A stretch of 64,000 bases of DNA from Hanleya hanleyi. Its lineage: Eukaryota > Mollusca > Polyplacophora > Lepidopleurida > Hanleyidae. Shown one piece after another: positions 23,701-33,294 of the stretch. The position numbers and the translations under genes are program-made. Where the stretch lies: positions 1 to 64,000 of the forward strand of contig JAVTVY010020344.1 of NCBI GenBank assembly GCA_036873755.1, written 5' to 3'. Each line of letters begins with the position of its first letter. Within the stretch, counting starts at the first letter, position 1. The notes under the pieces were generated by a model. That model searched no databases and had not been told where the DNA came from. It saw only the letters and a list, made by a program, of their open reading frames with translations.

Positions 23701-25852
23701 GAGGTAGTTTTAAGGTCACTAGAATCCCGCAGAAGAGCCTAAATGGGCTTGGGTAAGCAGCTCAGACAGCGATTGATAATCTAGATGCCCGTCACCGGAG
23801 CGGTCCAGTGTTGACCCTGGCAACGGATGAAATCTCATGCGCGCACAGCAACCTGTAACCATCTTGGTCATCTATACGCGGTAAGACTGACCCTGGGATC
23901 GTGTGTATCCATTCTCAGCCTATTTTCGGCAACTGCAAGCGGGAATTTCCTGAATTCAATACCACGTGACTTCGTTAGCCAATCAGCTAAAGTCTACCGA
24001 CGTAACCCCAACGTAACCCGCCATTTTCGAGTCATGCGCTGCCCTACTTGTTCAAAATTACAGATTTACAACGCCTCATGGGTGATACGGAAGTTATTCA
24101 TACCTATATCTTTTGTAAGCCCAGGCAATATCTGTTTCCAAAGTGGTATGAAAACCTGTAATTTATCAGATTTCTCCAGTCTGTTCACCGCCGGATGAAG
24201 GCCAAACAAAATCCCGTAAAGTACCGGATATCGCTCCACGATAATGGAGACACACGATTCGCAAGCTATCTTATGGATGGCGAAGTGTACGCAAATGGAG
24301 CGATCAGCGGTAAAACTTGAAATTAGGCCATCTACCTCAGACTCGAAATCCAGGATATTTAGGTAGTCTAAGTTCTAATCGTAGTTAGTATTACCCTTGT
24401 CTTACCAAAGAAAGTTCTCCTGAAGTCTTAAGTATTTGGTCCTGTGGATCCTGAAATACAAAAATATAGAAATGAAAAACTATTCCCCGTGTTTGGTCAT
24501 CGTATACGTATAGGCCGTGCCATCATAAGGTTCTCATATATCGGTCACTTATTTTACCTTTTATCGGTGCAACCACAGGCCCGCAAAACAAGGGTGTGGG
24601 CGGTGGTATTAGGGTGAAGTGTCGAAATATGGGGTCTCTGTATATAACCCCATGATGTGGATTTATATAAAGCATGGGGTTATATATAGAGACCCCATAT
24701 TTCGACACTTCACCCTAATATCACCGCCCACACTCTTGTTTTGCGGGCCTGTGAGTGCAACAAACCCTATGCTCATCGGTAGAGAGAAAGAGAGAGAAAG
24801 AGAGAGAGCACAGTGGCTTGGGTAGCAGTGGGTGTCTTCGTCGATGTTGTTGTGAATATATATATTTTTTCAAGAATATAATTATTTCCCACCTTATATT
24901 ATAAGAAAATAATTATATTCTTAACCCTATCTGGCCTGGGGGGGCATTATGGCCCCCCTACCAAACTTTCTCCGCTATATCCGGAACGACAAAAAATGGA
25001 GAGCTGAAACTCCGCGACTTTATAGTTTGTCCTATTGGGGTCATTTTGAGCCTATTTGCATGACCCCCCGAGCAGAGGATCATGGGTAAATCCAAGATGG
25101 CGGCCACATGGGGTGGCAGAAAAGTGATATTTTTGTCCTATTTCTTCAAAATTTCTGCTTTTCCGCGATGAAAAGTGGGCAAATACTATTTTATTTCACA
25201 TCACATTAATATTTACTAATTTATCATGCAGTTTTTGTGGAGAAATTGCAAAAATAAAAAAATCGGAAAATCTGACCGAAAAATCGACCAAAAAATGCCG
25301 TTTTTGCAAATGACGTCACTGTGACGTCATCAAAGCGGCCATCTTGGATTTTTTTTACATTTTCTGGTAGAGCTTGATCCAAGGGTATAGTGTGATAAGT
25401 TTCAGACCCCTAGCTCAAGGGGTAAGAAAAATAATTAGGGGGGCCATATCGGCCCCCCCCCAGGCCTGGACAGGTCCCAAAAAGCCCAGGCCAGATAGGG
25501 TTAAAAAAAAACAAAAAAAAACAAAACAAAACAAAAACAACACAACAACATGGACAAAGACACCTACTGCTACCAAAGCCACTGTGAGAGAGGGATCGAG
25601 AGATCCTACAGCGACATATACAATCGGGAAGGGTTAATAGAATATCAATTTATTGAGATTGTGGAATAGAGAAAATCGTGATATTTACCAGATACTGAAT
25701 GCTCTGAAGAGAAAAGTCAATGTTGACAATAGTAACAGTTGATTGGTTCAGAACTGGTCTAATCCGGCTGCTGTAGTTTGAAAACAGGGATCTCATCAGA
25801 GCCAGTTCATCGTGGAAGGTTGCAGCTTCGGCCAAGGTTAGCACCAATACAC
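20212..25852 (-). CDS. Gene A: nicotinic-type Cys-loop receptor subunit (exon 1 not found)
   Basis: A membrane subunit of a pentameric ligand-gated ion channel, split into five recognised exons. Every junction is GT-AG and the phases agree, giving 448 residues from the first full codon to the stop. It has the extracellular ligand domain (residues 1 to about 210), a 13-residue Cys-loop CSIEISHYPFDAQSC, TM1-TM3, a cytoplasmic loop of about 100 residues and a C-terminal TM4. Exon lengths of 164, 45 and 110 bp fit the classic nicotinic receptor pattern. GEKM before M2 (Glu at -1') and Leu at 9' predict a cation channel. It is a non-alpha type: loop C has no adjacent cysteines, the loop A tyrosine position is Asp, and the loop D tryptophan position is Glu. 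The ligand is therefore unknown. The signal peptide start lies upstream in an unidentified exon. Gene B is its paralogue. Confidence 0.9.
20713..21055. other. Gene A intron segment, nothing recognised
   Basis: Intron between the last two exons. A TATCTGGCGAATTTTGG block near 20800 and GGTCAGATAGGGCTAA near 20990 faintly resemble the ends of the TTAA-flanked MITE family and may be a decayed copy. Confidence 0.35.
21060..21590 (+). repeat. Dispersed retroelement tail within gene A intron
   Basis: Inverted copy of the sequence at 940-1335 and 6880-7215: CCGCTTATGCCGGTGCTAGG, GGCCGTGTGGTCATG, CACATGAACAGGTACAATAA. It lies antisense to gene A. Confidence 0.65.
21835..22364 (-). CDS. Gene A exon 5: Cys-loop, loops B and C, TM1, TM2
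   Basis: 530 bp between TTTCTTACAG and TTAG|GTAATA, entering in phase 2 and leaving in phase 1. It encodes HHDGTTAWYPGGVFETQCS, the Cys-loop, an invariant-type Trp in RFILWMNP (loop B), NGEWVIG, LKRRSAYHVINTILP (start of TM1), PPEAGEKMSLSITVLLAYSV (M2) and the TM2-TM3 linker MPDTSTS. The loop C region near TSEVVMFEDVYNYFRC has no Cys pair. Confidence 0.93.
22538..23109. mobile_element. TTAA-flanked piggyBac-like MITE, copy 1
   Basis: TTAA at 22538 and 23106. Inner ends CCTTACCTGGCCTG and CCCAGGCCAGATAGCG are inverted repeats. The TTAA target and CCCT-type ends fit the piggyBac superfamily. No ORF. The interior holds TGACGTCACTGTGACGTCA and GCGGCCATCTTGGA. Located in the intron between gene A exons 4 and 5. 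Confidence 0.8.
23111..23237 (-). repeat. Two partial tandem copies of exon 4 tail with donor-like sites
   Basis: The start of CATTATCGATGGTGAG occurs at 23239 (real exon), 23175 and 23111, a 64-bp period. The copies contain the exon's GGAGGCCTG and AGTCTTATTTGG parts but lack an 11-12-bp piece. The middle copy keeps a GGTAAGTG donor (GT at 23173-23172), while the last copy has lost it at the border of the MITE. Reading through the true donor meets TAA at once, so the copies cannot extend the protein. Confidence 0.8.
23238..23347 (-). CDS. Gene A exon 4: 110-bp loop A exon
   Basis: 110 bp between TATTCCCAG and AATGG|GTAAGT. It reads TWMNEVLRWNKEEYGG, then IWCPDLTIDN, matching W..L.W....YGG...........W.PD.. 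of the family. The 110-bp length is the family's usual one. Downstream, part of this exon with its donor is repeated twice (23111-23237). Confidence 0.9.
24406..24450 (-). CDS. Gene A exon 3: 45-bp micro-exon (loop D strand)
   Basis: Exactly 45 bp between GTATTTCAG and TTG|GTAAGA, both in phase 0, coding for DPQDQILKTSGELSL. Nicotinic receptors have a 45-bp exon at this position with the pattern DEKNQ.L.T...L. The usual loop D tryptophan position holds Glu. Confidence 0.85.
24574..24753. mobile_element. Hairpin MITE with 81-bp arms
   Basis: Arms 24574-24654 and 24673-24753 are reverse complements at 78 of 81 positions, with an 18-base loop. The ends are CACAGGCCCGC. Flanks GGTGCAAC and AGTGCAAC form a likely 8-bp target duplication, which together with the end sequence suggests a hAT-type element. 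All three mismatches would be G-U pairs in a plus-strand transcript. It lies in the gene A intron between exons 2 and 3. Confidence 0.85.
24778..24809. repeat. GA-rich simple repeat
   Basis: GAGAGAAAGAGAGAGAAAGA followed by GAGAGAG. Confidence 0.8.
24921..25504. mobile_element. TTAA-flanked piggyBac-like MITE, copy 2
   Basis: TTAA at 24921 and 25501. Ends CCCTATCTGGCCTGGG and CCCAGGCCAGATAGGG are perfect inverted repeats. The interior includes CAAGATGGCGGCC and GCGGCCATCTTGGA (YY1-type sites in opposite orientation) and two TGACGTCA boxes. It lies in the gene A intron between exons 2 and 3. Confidence 0.88.
25689..25852 (-). CDS. Gene A exon 2: end of signal peptide and N-terminal helix
   Basis: Acceptor ATCATCCAG before 25852 and donor CTG|GTAAAT after 25689. 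It is 164 bp, entering in phase 1 and leaving in phase 0. It reads VLVLTLAEAATFHDELALMR (end of a hydrophobic leader, then the start of the mature helix) and NYSSRIRPVLNQS, matching the family's Y....RPV.N signature. Two possible N-glycosylation sites (NYS, NQS) are present. Confidence 0.85.
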
Positions 25853-25916
25853 CTGGATGATGAAAAGAGCAGGTTCAAATGAAAGGATGATAGTTTATAG
25901 TTTCAAGAGTTGTAAA

Positions 25917-26535
25917 GCCAAAGTGCTTTTTATTCAAGAATTTCCCATATCGGAAACTGAATTCCCGATATCGGAATTAAAATTTCCGATATCGGAAATT
26001 CATGTCCTTCAATTTCCGATATAGGAAATTGAATTATCGATATCGAAAATTCAATTTCCGATATCGGAAATTAATTGTCACTGAATTTCCGATATGGGAA
26101 ATTCTAATTTCCGATATCGGAAATAGAATTTCCGATATCGGGAATTAGAATTTCCGATCGGAAATTGTAACTGAATTTCTGATATCGGAAATTGCAATGC
26201 TGGTTTTCATAAAGCTTCCAGAGCTTTCATTTCCGATATCGGAAATTCTGTGACAATTTCCGATATGGGAAATGCTATTTCCCATATGGGAAATGCTATT
26301 CGCGATATCGGAAATTGAATTCCCGATATGGGAAATTCTATTTCCGATATCGAAAATTGTTACTGAATTTCCGATATGGGAAATTCTAATTTCCGATATC
26401 GGAAATAGAATTACCGATATCGGGAATTGCAATTTCCGATATCGGAAATTAGAATTTCCGATATGGGGAATTTAATTTCCGATATCCGGAATTCTATTTC
26501 CGATATCGGAAATTCGGAATAAAAAGAACTTTGGC
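25917..26535. mobile_element. MITE filled with an ATTTCCGATATCGGAAAT palindrome array
   Basis: Outer ends GCCAAAGTGCTTTTTATTC (25917) and its near-perfect inverse ending at 26535 bracket the block. Inside are some two dozen copies of ATTTCCGATATCGGAAAT or one- to three-base variants (GATATGGG, GATATCGGG), spaced 2-30 bp apart. ORFs on both strands (the repeated residues ISHIGNS) are by-products of the array. No known function. Confidence 0.85.
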
Positions 26536-27091
26536 TTGCCATAGAGTTGCTTAATATCAATATGAAATGCGCTCACGCCATTTACCAACAGCACATATGT
26601 GTCCCAATCGGTATTAATTGGGTACCGTTTGAGGCAGACCTGAATTGTATCTGTGTGAATTTATTGTGAATACGACGATATGTAGAAATTAATAGAAAAT
26701 GGACCTTTTCAAAATCTATTTCATTGCATTAAGAAATGTTATATAGACGAGCTCCTTGTTCTATGCACGCAAAGCCACATGTATACCAACCATCACCAGA
26801 TCTTAAGGCAAGTTATTGTTATATGACCACGATGACGACCACGATCTCGCCAAATATTGGCGAGATATCGTACTCGAAACCACGAGAATGCACTATCGCG
26901 CCATTATTTGGCATACATAGTCTAGTTTCTGTCATGTAACTGCTTTATCTAATGATCATCGGAGATTGAATGGAGAGTCTCTGCCTCTCTTTTGACCCAT
27001 TCCGGGATATGCGATATTTGAACTACATCACGAGGGAATTGTGTACTGAATATATTTCAAGGAAATTATAAAAGCGATATTCGTCTGCCCA

Positions 27092-27304
27092 CTCTCTAAA
27101 AAAGTTGAGTGAAAAAAAAGTTGACATTCACTGAAGCATAAGAGTGGAAATTCATCCCACTCAAGTTGAGTGAACTTGAGTGATTTTAACTCAAGTTGAG
27201 GGAAAAGTAACTCAAGTTGAGTGAAAAGTAACTCAAGTTTGAGTGAACAAGTACATTTCACTCAAACTTGAGTGGAACAGTTCACTCAAGTTTTTTTTAG
27301 AGAG
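27092..27304. mobile_element. Palindromic MITE with ACTCAAGTTGAGTG motifs
   Basis: Ends CTCTCTAAAAAAGTTGAGTG and CACTCAAGTTTTTTTTAGAG face each other. Inside are at least six copies of CTCAAGTTGAGTG or CACTCAAACTTGAGTG. It is inserted in the RT relic. Confidence 0.75.
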
Positions 27305-27378
27305 CAGAAAGAACATTCGTTGAACGACTTGGAAACTACCCCTTTCTGGATAGCGATGGTCCTAGAAAACTTGAACGC

Positions 27379-27675
27379 ACAGTCAGAAAAAAGTGATAGT
27401 TATCATCAAAATAGTCGATAACTGCATCACCCAAAAAGGTGATTAGCTAGAGCCATCATCTTATTCTATCAGGGTGATGATACCTGAACTTCACCCTGAA
27501 AAGGTGATGACTCTACGCTTGGGGTGCCCGTCACCCTTAAAAGGCGAAGAACTGGCCGCGTCACCCCAAAGGGTGATGAACTGAGCCTATCACCCTTTTT
27601 CATCATGTTTGAAGGGTGATGGCCAAGTATTATCACCATAAAGATGTGATATGCCATCGCTATAGTTCTGACTGT
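27379..27675. mobile_element. Palindromic MITE with TCACCCTTT/AAAGGGTGA motifs
   Basis: Ends ACAGTCAGAA and TTCTGACTGT are perfect inverted repeats. Inside are repeated GGTGATGA, TCATCACC, TCACCCTTAAAAGG and AAAGGGTGATGA. A shorter relative is at 50524-50656. Confidence 0.75.
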
Positions 27676-27734
27676 ATGGCCTATACATTTCTCGTCCAGT
27701 ACCATTAACAGTGGGCTATGGACGACTAGTCTCT

Positions 27735-27840
27735 GCTGAAAGTTGTTCTCTCTCGTCTGTATTCTCTCTCGTCTGTATTCTCTCTCGTCTGTATTCTCTC
27801 TCGTCTGTATTCTCTCTCGTCTGTATTCTCTCTCGTCGAC
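27735..27840 (+). repeat. 16-bp minisatellite TCTCTCTCGTCTGTAT
   Basis: About six tandem units. The seed is recognisable: the RT element at 3183-3200 has ATTCTCTCTCTCGTCGACTT, and the array here ends in TATTCTCTCTCGTCGACTTT. The repeat therefore grew from RT coding sequence. Confidence 0.85.
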
Positions 27841-28149
27841 TTTACAAGAGAGTGGATTTCTCGACACGAGAGATGATTTTCGACATCGTTAGCTGTCCCT
27901 TTCTGGACGGTAATATTAGAGTGGGAGCTGCATATGGCGTATACGTATACTTCGCCTAGTAGTATTTACTAGATCCTGTGTTAAAGGTGACCATTTTAGT
28001 CAACGTTACAATACATTATGGCAAAAGCTTATAGAACAGGGCTATACCAACAAGCGCTTCCACTTACAATTTCTCAAATTTGGTGATGAATACCGAATGG
28101 TGATAGAAAATACGCCAGAAGTTCTCTGGCGTTACGTTTCTTAACTTGT

Positions 28150-28270
28150 GTCTAATTCCTCTTAACCCGGGGCTTGGGGCCATTCGATTCCTGCACTTCA
28201 AGATCTTCATGGTGTTCATATGAACAGTCACAATCACAGCGTGTCTGGGCTACATCATTCTCTAGACACC
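28150..28270 (+). repeat. Conserved retroelement tail after the second RT relic
   Basis: CTAATTCCTCTTAACCCGGG, GCTTGGGGCCATTCG and ATATGAACAGTCACAATC parallel 3505-3640. Confidence 0.7.
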
Positions 28271-28409
28271 TACTTTTACAACCAAAATCATATGGATTAA
28301 GAATACTGATTACCGATACGGATTATATATTTTGGAATATCATGATGTCTTGCTGGATTCATATAACTATATATGACTCCGTGTCAGAAGATATCAGTCT
28401 GTGAGGCAG

Positions 28410-29050
28410 TATGACTCCTTCACGATGGAATCTTTCCATTTTTAAATATTGCGTTCTTCTGTTTACCAAGTTCAGCAATATTTTCACAAAATAGTTCATA
28501 CTTTCGTCATGGTCGCATTGAATGAATCCTGTAAGTGCAATTAACTCAAAAGTAATCAGCGAGTTATTAAAAATGAGTTATAATGGATATCTGGCGATTT
28601 CGATCTTTGTCGAGCGTAAATATAGCGTGTTGAGAACACTGAAACTAGTCAGTGGAACGTCAATAGTTTATGAGGTGGCGAAAACGTTTCTGGGTGATCA
28701 GCTATAATCAAAGAGCAAGGTGGGGGTTCAGGAGAGTGTAATACCTATTGAGAAATCAAACATTTTGTCCATTTCGATAATTACTAATAGCTGGACCGGA
28801 TATCCAAAAATATTTTCCATTCTATTATTCTTTCACTCCAAACGACATTGTTAGAAATTGTTGAATACTAGAGTGTAAAGGACGATGTCGTGCTTCGCAA
28901 TATTGTACATGTATATTTATGTAGGCTATGTGATTAAGCTCAAGTGCTCTATAGCGGTGCAGTACTGACCCTACATAGACTAATTATTCAATGAAATAAT
29001 GCAGGAAAAAAATGCCTGGGTGATGAATAGTATCATATATCACTCAACCA
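28410..29050. other. No feature recognised
   Basis: AT-rich. The short frame at 28522-28707 has no motif. Confidence 0.35.
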
Positions 29051-29059
29051 TTTTGTTTT

Positions 29060-29330
29060 ATCTCAATAGCTGATTCATTACCGAAGACAAATGTAATGGA
29101 CTTCCTTGCAATGTTACTGTTTGATATTCTCTCGCCATCATAGAATGCAGTAAATATACAATGCTGAAGTTGGTCCGTCTGAAGAAGCTAGACAATGATT
29201 GCATGTGATGCATCCATAGAAACTCTGTGATTGGCTGGATTTTCTTCCAATCTTCTCCACCAGCCAATGAAAATGCCGGATTTCTATTTGAAAAATTGAA
29301 TTGACCAATCAAGAGCTTCAAAAGAGGAAG
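29060..29330 (-). repeat. Dispersed repeat, inverse of 10990-11205
   Basis: CTCTGTGATTGGCTGGATTT and TTGAAAAATTGAATTGACCA correspond, inverted, to blocks at 11120-11140 and 11050-11070. Confidence 0.5.
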
Positions 29331-29395
29331 TTATCCCGTGATGCACTGTTGTTATCCCGTGATGCACTGTTATTATCCCATGATACACTGATGTT
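29330..29395 (+). repeat. 20-bp tandem repeat, three units
   Basis: TTATCCCGTGATGCACTGTT repeats with one base change in the third unit. Confidence 0.8.
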
Positions 29396-29649
29396 TCTAT
29401 AAACGTTATTCCAATGACAATAGAGATGACAAAATAAGGACCTGGTAAGTTGAAATACGTAAAAGCTTCGCTTTACCGAATTGTGTTTCATGACAACTTT
29501 TATCAGTATTGCGAGAACATAGAGAATTAATAGGGAATTAAGTTCTCATGGAATCAGACTGTAAACCGTCTACTGTCAGATATTCCTCAGATTGCATTGT
29601 GGTTAAAAACACGATTTTACGCATTTCCTCTCGCCGGGCTATACAACAA

Positions 29650-29800
29650 TGTACCGATGTTGCATGCTGCGAGGTGTGATATCACGATTTGTCAGCTCGA
29701 GAAGGTGATGTTCAACGAGTGCGGAGCACGAGTTGAACATCATCTTCGAGAGCTGACAAATCGTGATACCAATATCATGCAATATCTGTTTTATTGTACC
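29650..29800. repeat. Long near-perfect inverted repeat (hairpin)
   Basis: The arm starting TATCACGATTTGTCAGCTC at 29680 is matched by the reverse complement ending at 29768, with about 43 bp per arm, few mismatches and a loop of about five bases. Weaker complementarity continues outward (TTGCATG / CATGCAA). It could be a MITE or, less likely, a small-RNA hairpin. Confidence 0.75.
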
Positions 29801-31030
29801 AAAAAAAACATAAACCAAAATATCTGTTTTATTATACCAAAAAAAAAACCATAAACAATACAAATAGACGTACATATATATGTAGGCATATGTCTTCATC
29901 AGTAACGCATTAAAAACGCTTTCCGTCTGTACACGCCATCGTGATTACAGCGGAATGACATCACAACAGACAATGCTACGAAAGAGTCTGTTCACGGGCG
30001 ATAACTGCGCGAGATCGTGTGACATTGCCTCTGCCGTGTGACGTCAGCGCGTGATCGTGTGATATCGGCGCGAGATCGCGAGACATCACATTGACGAGCT
30101 GTTTTCACGGGGCGATTTAGTCCCGTAGGGACTAATGGTCCTGTATTGTAGTTAGGAAAAACTTGAGCACATTTGGTACCGTTGCCAGGGTGACTGGTTA
30201 TTTATTTAACTGCTTTAGGCTTTGAGAGGAAGAGCAGAAGAAAAGAGTCCTCAAGTTATTCAGCTACTGCAGATAGTTTGGTCAACTATTTTTGCTAGAT
30301 TTTGTTTCACCTGGTCTATATTAGTGAAGTTAAATATTTTCTGCTATTCTTATATATGTTCATATTTTATTTTCACAGAGATTTCCTGCTTTAGAGCATG
30401 AATACAAAATGGATACTATTCAGAGGTTGACTTAGAGTGTTTTCCTGAAAGGATGTCATAAATCACTGGTTGATAAAAACTTTATTTAGAACACTTAACA
30501 AATACAGAAGAAAATAGTTTAAGGCAGACTTATCATATGTTTGCCATGTTGGCAAAAAATTCTAATTTTCTAGGCTTCCATTCTTGCAGAAATTATATAC
30601 ACGGTATGTAACTTTTGAACTATCACACAAACATCCCCTCCACCAGACCCTCTATACCATTTAGAGCATAGTCACATGCATGACACATGCATGACCTAGG
30701 TCAATGGATTGGTTCACGTAGCTGATAGGGTTACTTGATAGGGTCAAACTCCAAACTTTAGATAGCATGCAGTGCTCTACATGTACAAGTCTGCATACAA
30801 CCATTGTCAGAATTTGTAACCTTCCAAACTAGGGGTGTACCTAGTACCTTATTGAGAGAAATGTGTGAGACTACAAATTGTATGGCTCTTCGCCATGGGG
30901 ACTGAACATCAAAGAGTTAGTGGAATTATTCCAACAGCCTATTTTACATTTAAATAGCCCCGTTTCAGTGCCTAAGGCTGTAGTTTCATAAGACATCGAG
31001 AATTGCGGAATATCACGTGATGGTGTCTCA
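29801..31030. other. No feature recognised
   Basis: 30000-30130 is relatively GC-rich with repeated GCGAGATCG, and the rest is AT-rich. No exon signals that I can support. Confidence 0.35.
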
Positions 31031-31034
31031 ACCA

Positions 31035-31205
31035 ACTAAAATAAAGTCCGTCATTCAATATTCAGCCGTCCTCCATTAAAGAATTTCCGCGTCCATAATC
31101 CAAGGACCTAATTCATATAATAACTTTAGCACCAAATTAAAAGGATAAATCATAGTATACATAAAACTAGGCTAATTTCCTGCAAGACAGAAACGGTCAA
31201 CAGCG
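31035..31205 (-). repeat. Dispersed segment with membrane-span-like ORF, copy d, inverted
   Basis: Read on the minus strand it gives TTGACCGTTTCTGTCTTGCA, then a diverged version of the 5785-5970 segment including GGATTATGGACGCGG. Confidence 0.55.
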
Positions 31206-31515
31206 GTCGCAGAATATCACATCTAAACAGGATGTTCTATCGTCTGCTATTTTCAAATAGCTCTTTTAATATAACTTGTTCATTTTTGTATAAGATATAT
31301 TGGATGCATTTTCCATCGCTCTCGTATGCAGATAAATGCTTCATGTGTGGATCAAAATCAAGAAAGGGTGAATGCACATGCGCGCAGCGTTTTTCGGCCC
31401 ATAGCGACCAAAGAGAGCTATAGCCCCCTGGTCCGATCCTCACTGAATCTATGAACGGGGCTTCACAGAGTGTGAAGTTTCCCTTCCTCAAAGTGTGCGC
31501 GCACTTAGCCTGACT

Positions 31516-31551
31516 GCGTCAGCCCAATATGGACTGCGTCAGCCCAATATC
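31516..31551 (+). repeat. Short tandem duplication
   Basis: GACTGCGTCAGCCCAATAT occurs twice in tandem immediately left of the first 253-bp repeat. Confidence 0.85.
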
Positions 31552-31803
31552 GCCAGATTTTCATGTTGGGCTAGTTAGGCACACATGGCTTTGCGTTATT
31601 TATCAACACTAGGCCTACTGTAGTACACTTGATTTTTGAAAGCAGAATAGTTGTACAATGCTACAATATTATAAGACAGTAATATTTAATCAATTAAGAA
31701 ATGAAAATATTAATATGGATAATGATAATAAGCAAATATAATCAACCAGATATTATGAATTTTCCAAAAGATTTTGACATCTCTCATAAAGCACCAAAGC
31801 TCA
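31551..31803. repeat. 253-bp direct repeat, left copy
   Basis: By reading, identical in sequence and length to 32135-32387. The core from TGTTGGGCTAG to AAAGCTCA begins with TG and ends with CA like an LTR, but I saw no target duplication or primer-binding site. Confidence 0.9.
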
Positions 31804-31908
31804 AAAAACTGGAAAAGTGTCTGCAGACAGCAACATTGTGACAGCTTTTTGTCGGGTACCCCATGGTGTTTTAGGGCATTTTTATTTTCTGCCGGGTGAA
31901 TGTCTATC

Positions 31909-31993
31909 ATGGCGGCTGGTTCGAAATCGAGCCGCTCATCATATGTTCAAATTGCCGATAAATTTGACAGAACAAATCAGTCTTTCCAGCAAG
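31909..31993 (+). CDS. Candidate first coding exon, unknown protein
   Basis: ATG in good context (ATCATGGCG) opens MAAGSKSSRSSYVQIADKFD followed by RTNQSFQQ, then CAAG|GTAGGT, a plausible donor. The residue composition is that of a genuine soluble protein N-terminus. I do not recognise the family and found no downstream exon. It lies between the two 253-bp direct repeats, so it may belong to a duplicated promoter and exon fragment. Confidence 0.4.
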
Positions 31994-32134
31994 GTAGGTC
32001 ATTTGTTTCAACGAAATATTGGGAATTGGTTTTTCTGGAGATGTGCCGGTCAAATTTACTACATAATAGTAAGGAATTTTAATAGTATTGTCACACCTGA
32101 ATGAGAAGGACTTGCGGCCATTTTTCAAAATGGC

Positions 32135-32387
32135 CGCCAGATTTTCATGTTGGGCTAGTTAGGCACACATGGCTTTGCGTTATTTATCAACACTAGGCCT
32201 ACTGTAGTACACTTGATTTTTGAAAGCAGAATAGTTGTACAATGCTACAATATTATAAGACAGTAATATTTAATCAATTAAGAAATGAAAATATTAATAT
32301 GGATAATGATAATAAGCAAATATAATCAACCAGATATTATGAATTTTCCAAAAGATTTTGACATCTCTCATAAAGCACCAAAGCTCA
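32135..32387. repeat. 253-bp direct repeat, right copy
   Basis: Identical to 31551-31803. It is preceded by AAAATGGCCGCCAG. Confidence 0.9.
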
Positions 32388-32707
32388 CACGAAATTAGAC
32401 ATGAAGATAGTAGAGCAATGAGATATGGAGGCGTATCGTGCTAGGTCTTTTTAGGCTGTATCAACCATTTTTCAAGATGGCCGCTATGAGGCGCGGCTGA
32501 TTATGGCCGTTTCATTATGTTGCCCTGAGTACAATGTATTATCGCCACATATAAAACGAGAGAATTTCCTCAGTTACTTCTCCCCGGAAATGCAAACAGA
32601 GCTTGCTTGCTGAGCTGACGTCGTCTTGTTCTACTCGGGCGATGTCCATTATTCTTAGTTCTATTTCTTTTCTCTCAAGTACGGTTCTGTATGAGAGGAC
32701 TTGTAAA

Positions 32708-33291
32708 TTAACCCTATCTGCCCCCCCCCCCTTCCCCATCCAAACTTTTTGCGCTATCTCCAGAACGACAAAAAATGGAGAGCTGGAAACTCATTGACGT
32801 TATAGTTCATCATATTGGGGTAATTTCAAGCATATTTGCATAACCTCCCGAGCAGAGGATCATGGGTAAATTCAAGATGGCGACCACCTGGGGTACCAGA
32901 AATGTGATGTTTTTGTCATATTTCTTCAAAATTTCTGCTTTTCCGCGATGTAAAGTGGGTAAAAACTATTTTATTTGACATCACATTAATATTTACTAAT
33001 TTATCATGCAGTTTTTGCGGAGAAATTGCATAAATAATAATTCGGAAAATCCGACGGAAAAATCGACCAAAAAATGCCGTTTTCGAAAATGACGTCACTG
33101 TGACGTCATCAAAGCGGCCATCTTGGATTTTTTTACATTTTCTGCTAGATCGTGACCCAAGGGTATATTGTGATAAGTTTCAGTCCCCTAGCTCAAGGGA
33201 TAAGAAACATAATTAGGGAGAGGCGGGGCATTTCGCCCCCCCCCCCCCAGGCCAGGATACGTCTCAAAAATTCCAGGCCAGATAGGGTTAA
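32708..33291. mobile_element. TTAA-flanked piggyBac-like MITE, copy 3
   Basis: TTAA at 32708 and 33288, left end CCCTATCTGCCCCC (C-tract expanded) and right end CCAGGCCAGATAGGG. The interior matches the other copies, including TGACGTCACTGTGACGTCA and AAGCGGCCATCTTGGA. Confidence 0.85.
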
Positions 33292-33294
33292 AAC

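Larger units (their letters stand above)
26529..28405 (+). pseudogene. Second reverse-transcriptase relic, broken by later insertions
   Basis: 26529-26760 aligns with 2840-3050: YQQHICVPIGIN stands for the motif B region, and a degraded RCYIDELL-like block for motif C. After three insertions (27092-27304, 27379-27675, minisatellite 27735-27840) the match resumes at 27870 with FDIV.CPFLDGNI, AYGVYVY and a tail ending at about 28144 with LWRYVS and a stop. The non-coding tail follows at 28150. Multiple stops and indels make it non-functional. Confidence 0.75.

Noticed and set aside
23827..24198. 123-codon plus-strand ORF inside the gene A intron
   Set aside because: It has no ATG context that I trust, no motif, and lies antisense within an intron.
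26145..26475. ORFs of 95 and 67 codons in the GATATC array
   Set aside because: They are repeated products of the palindrome array, open on both strands.
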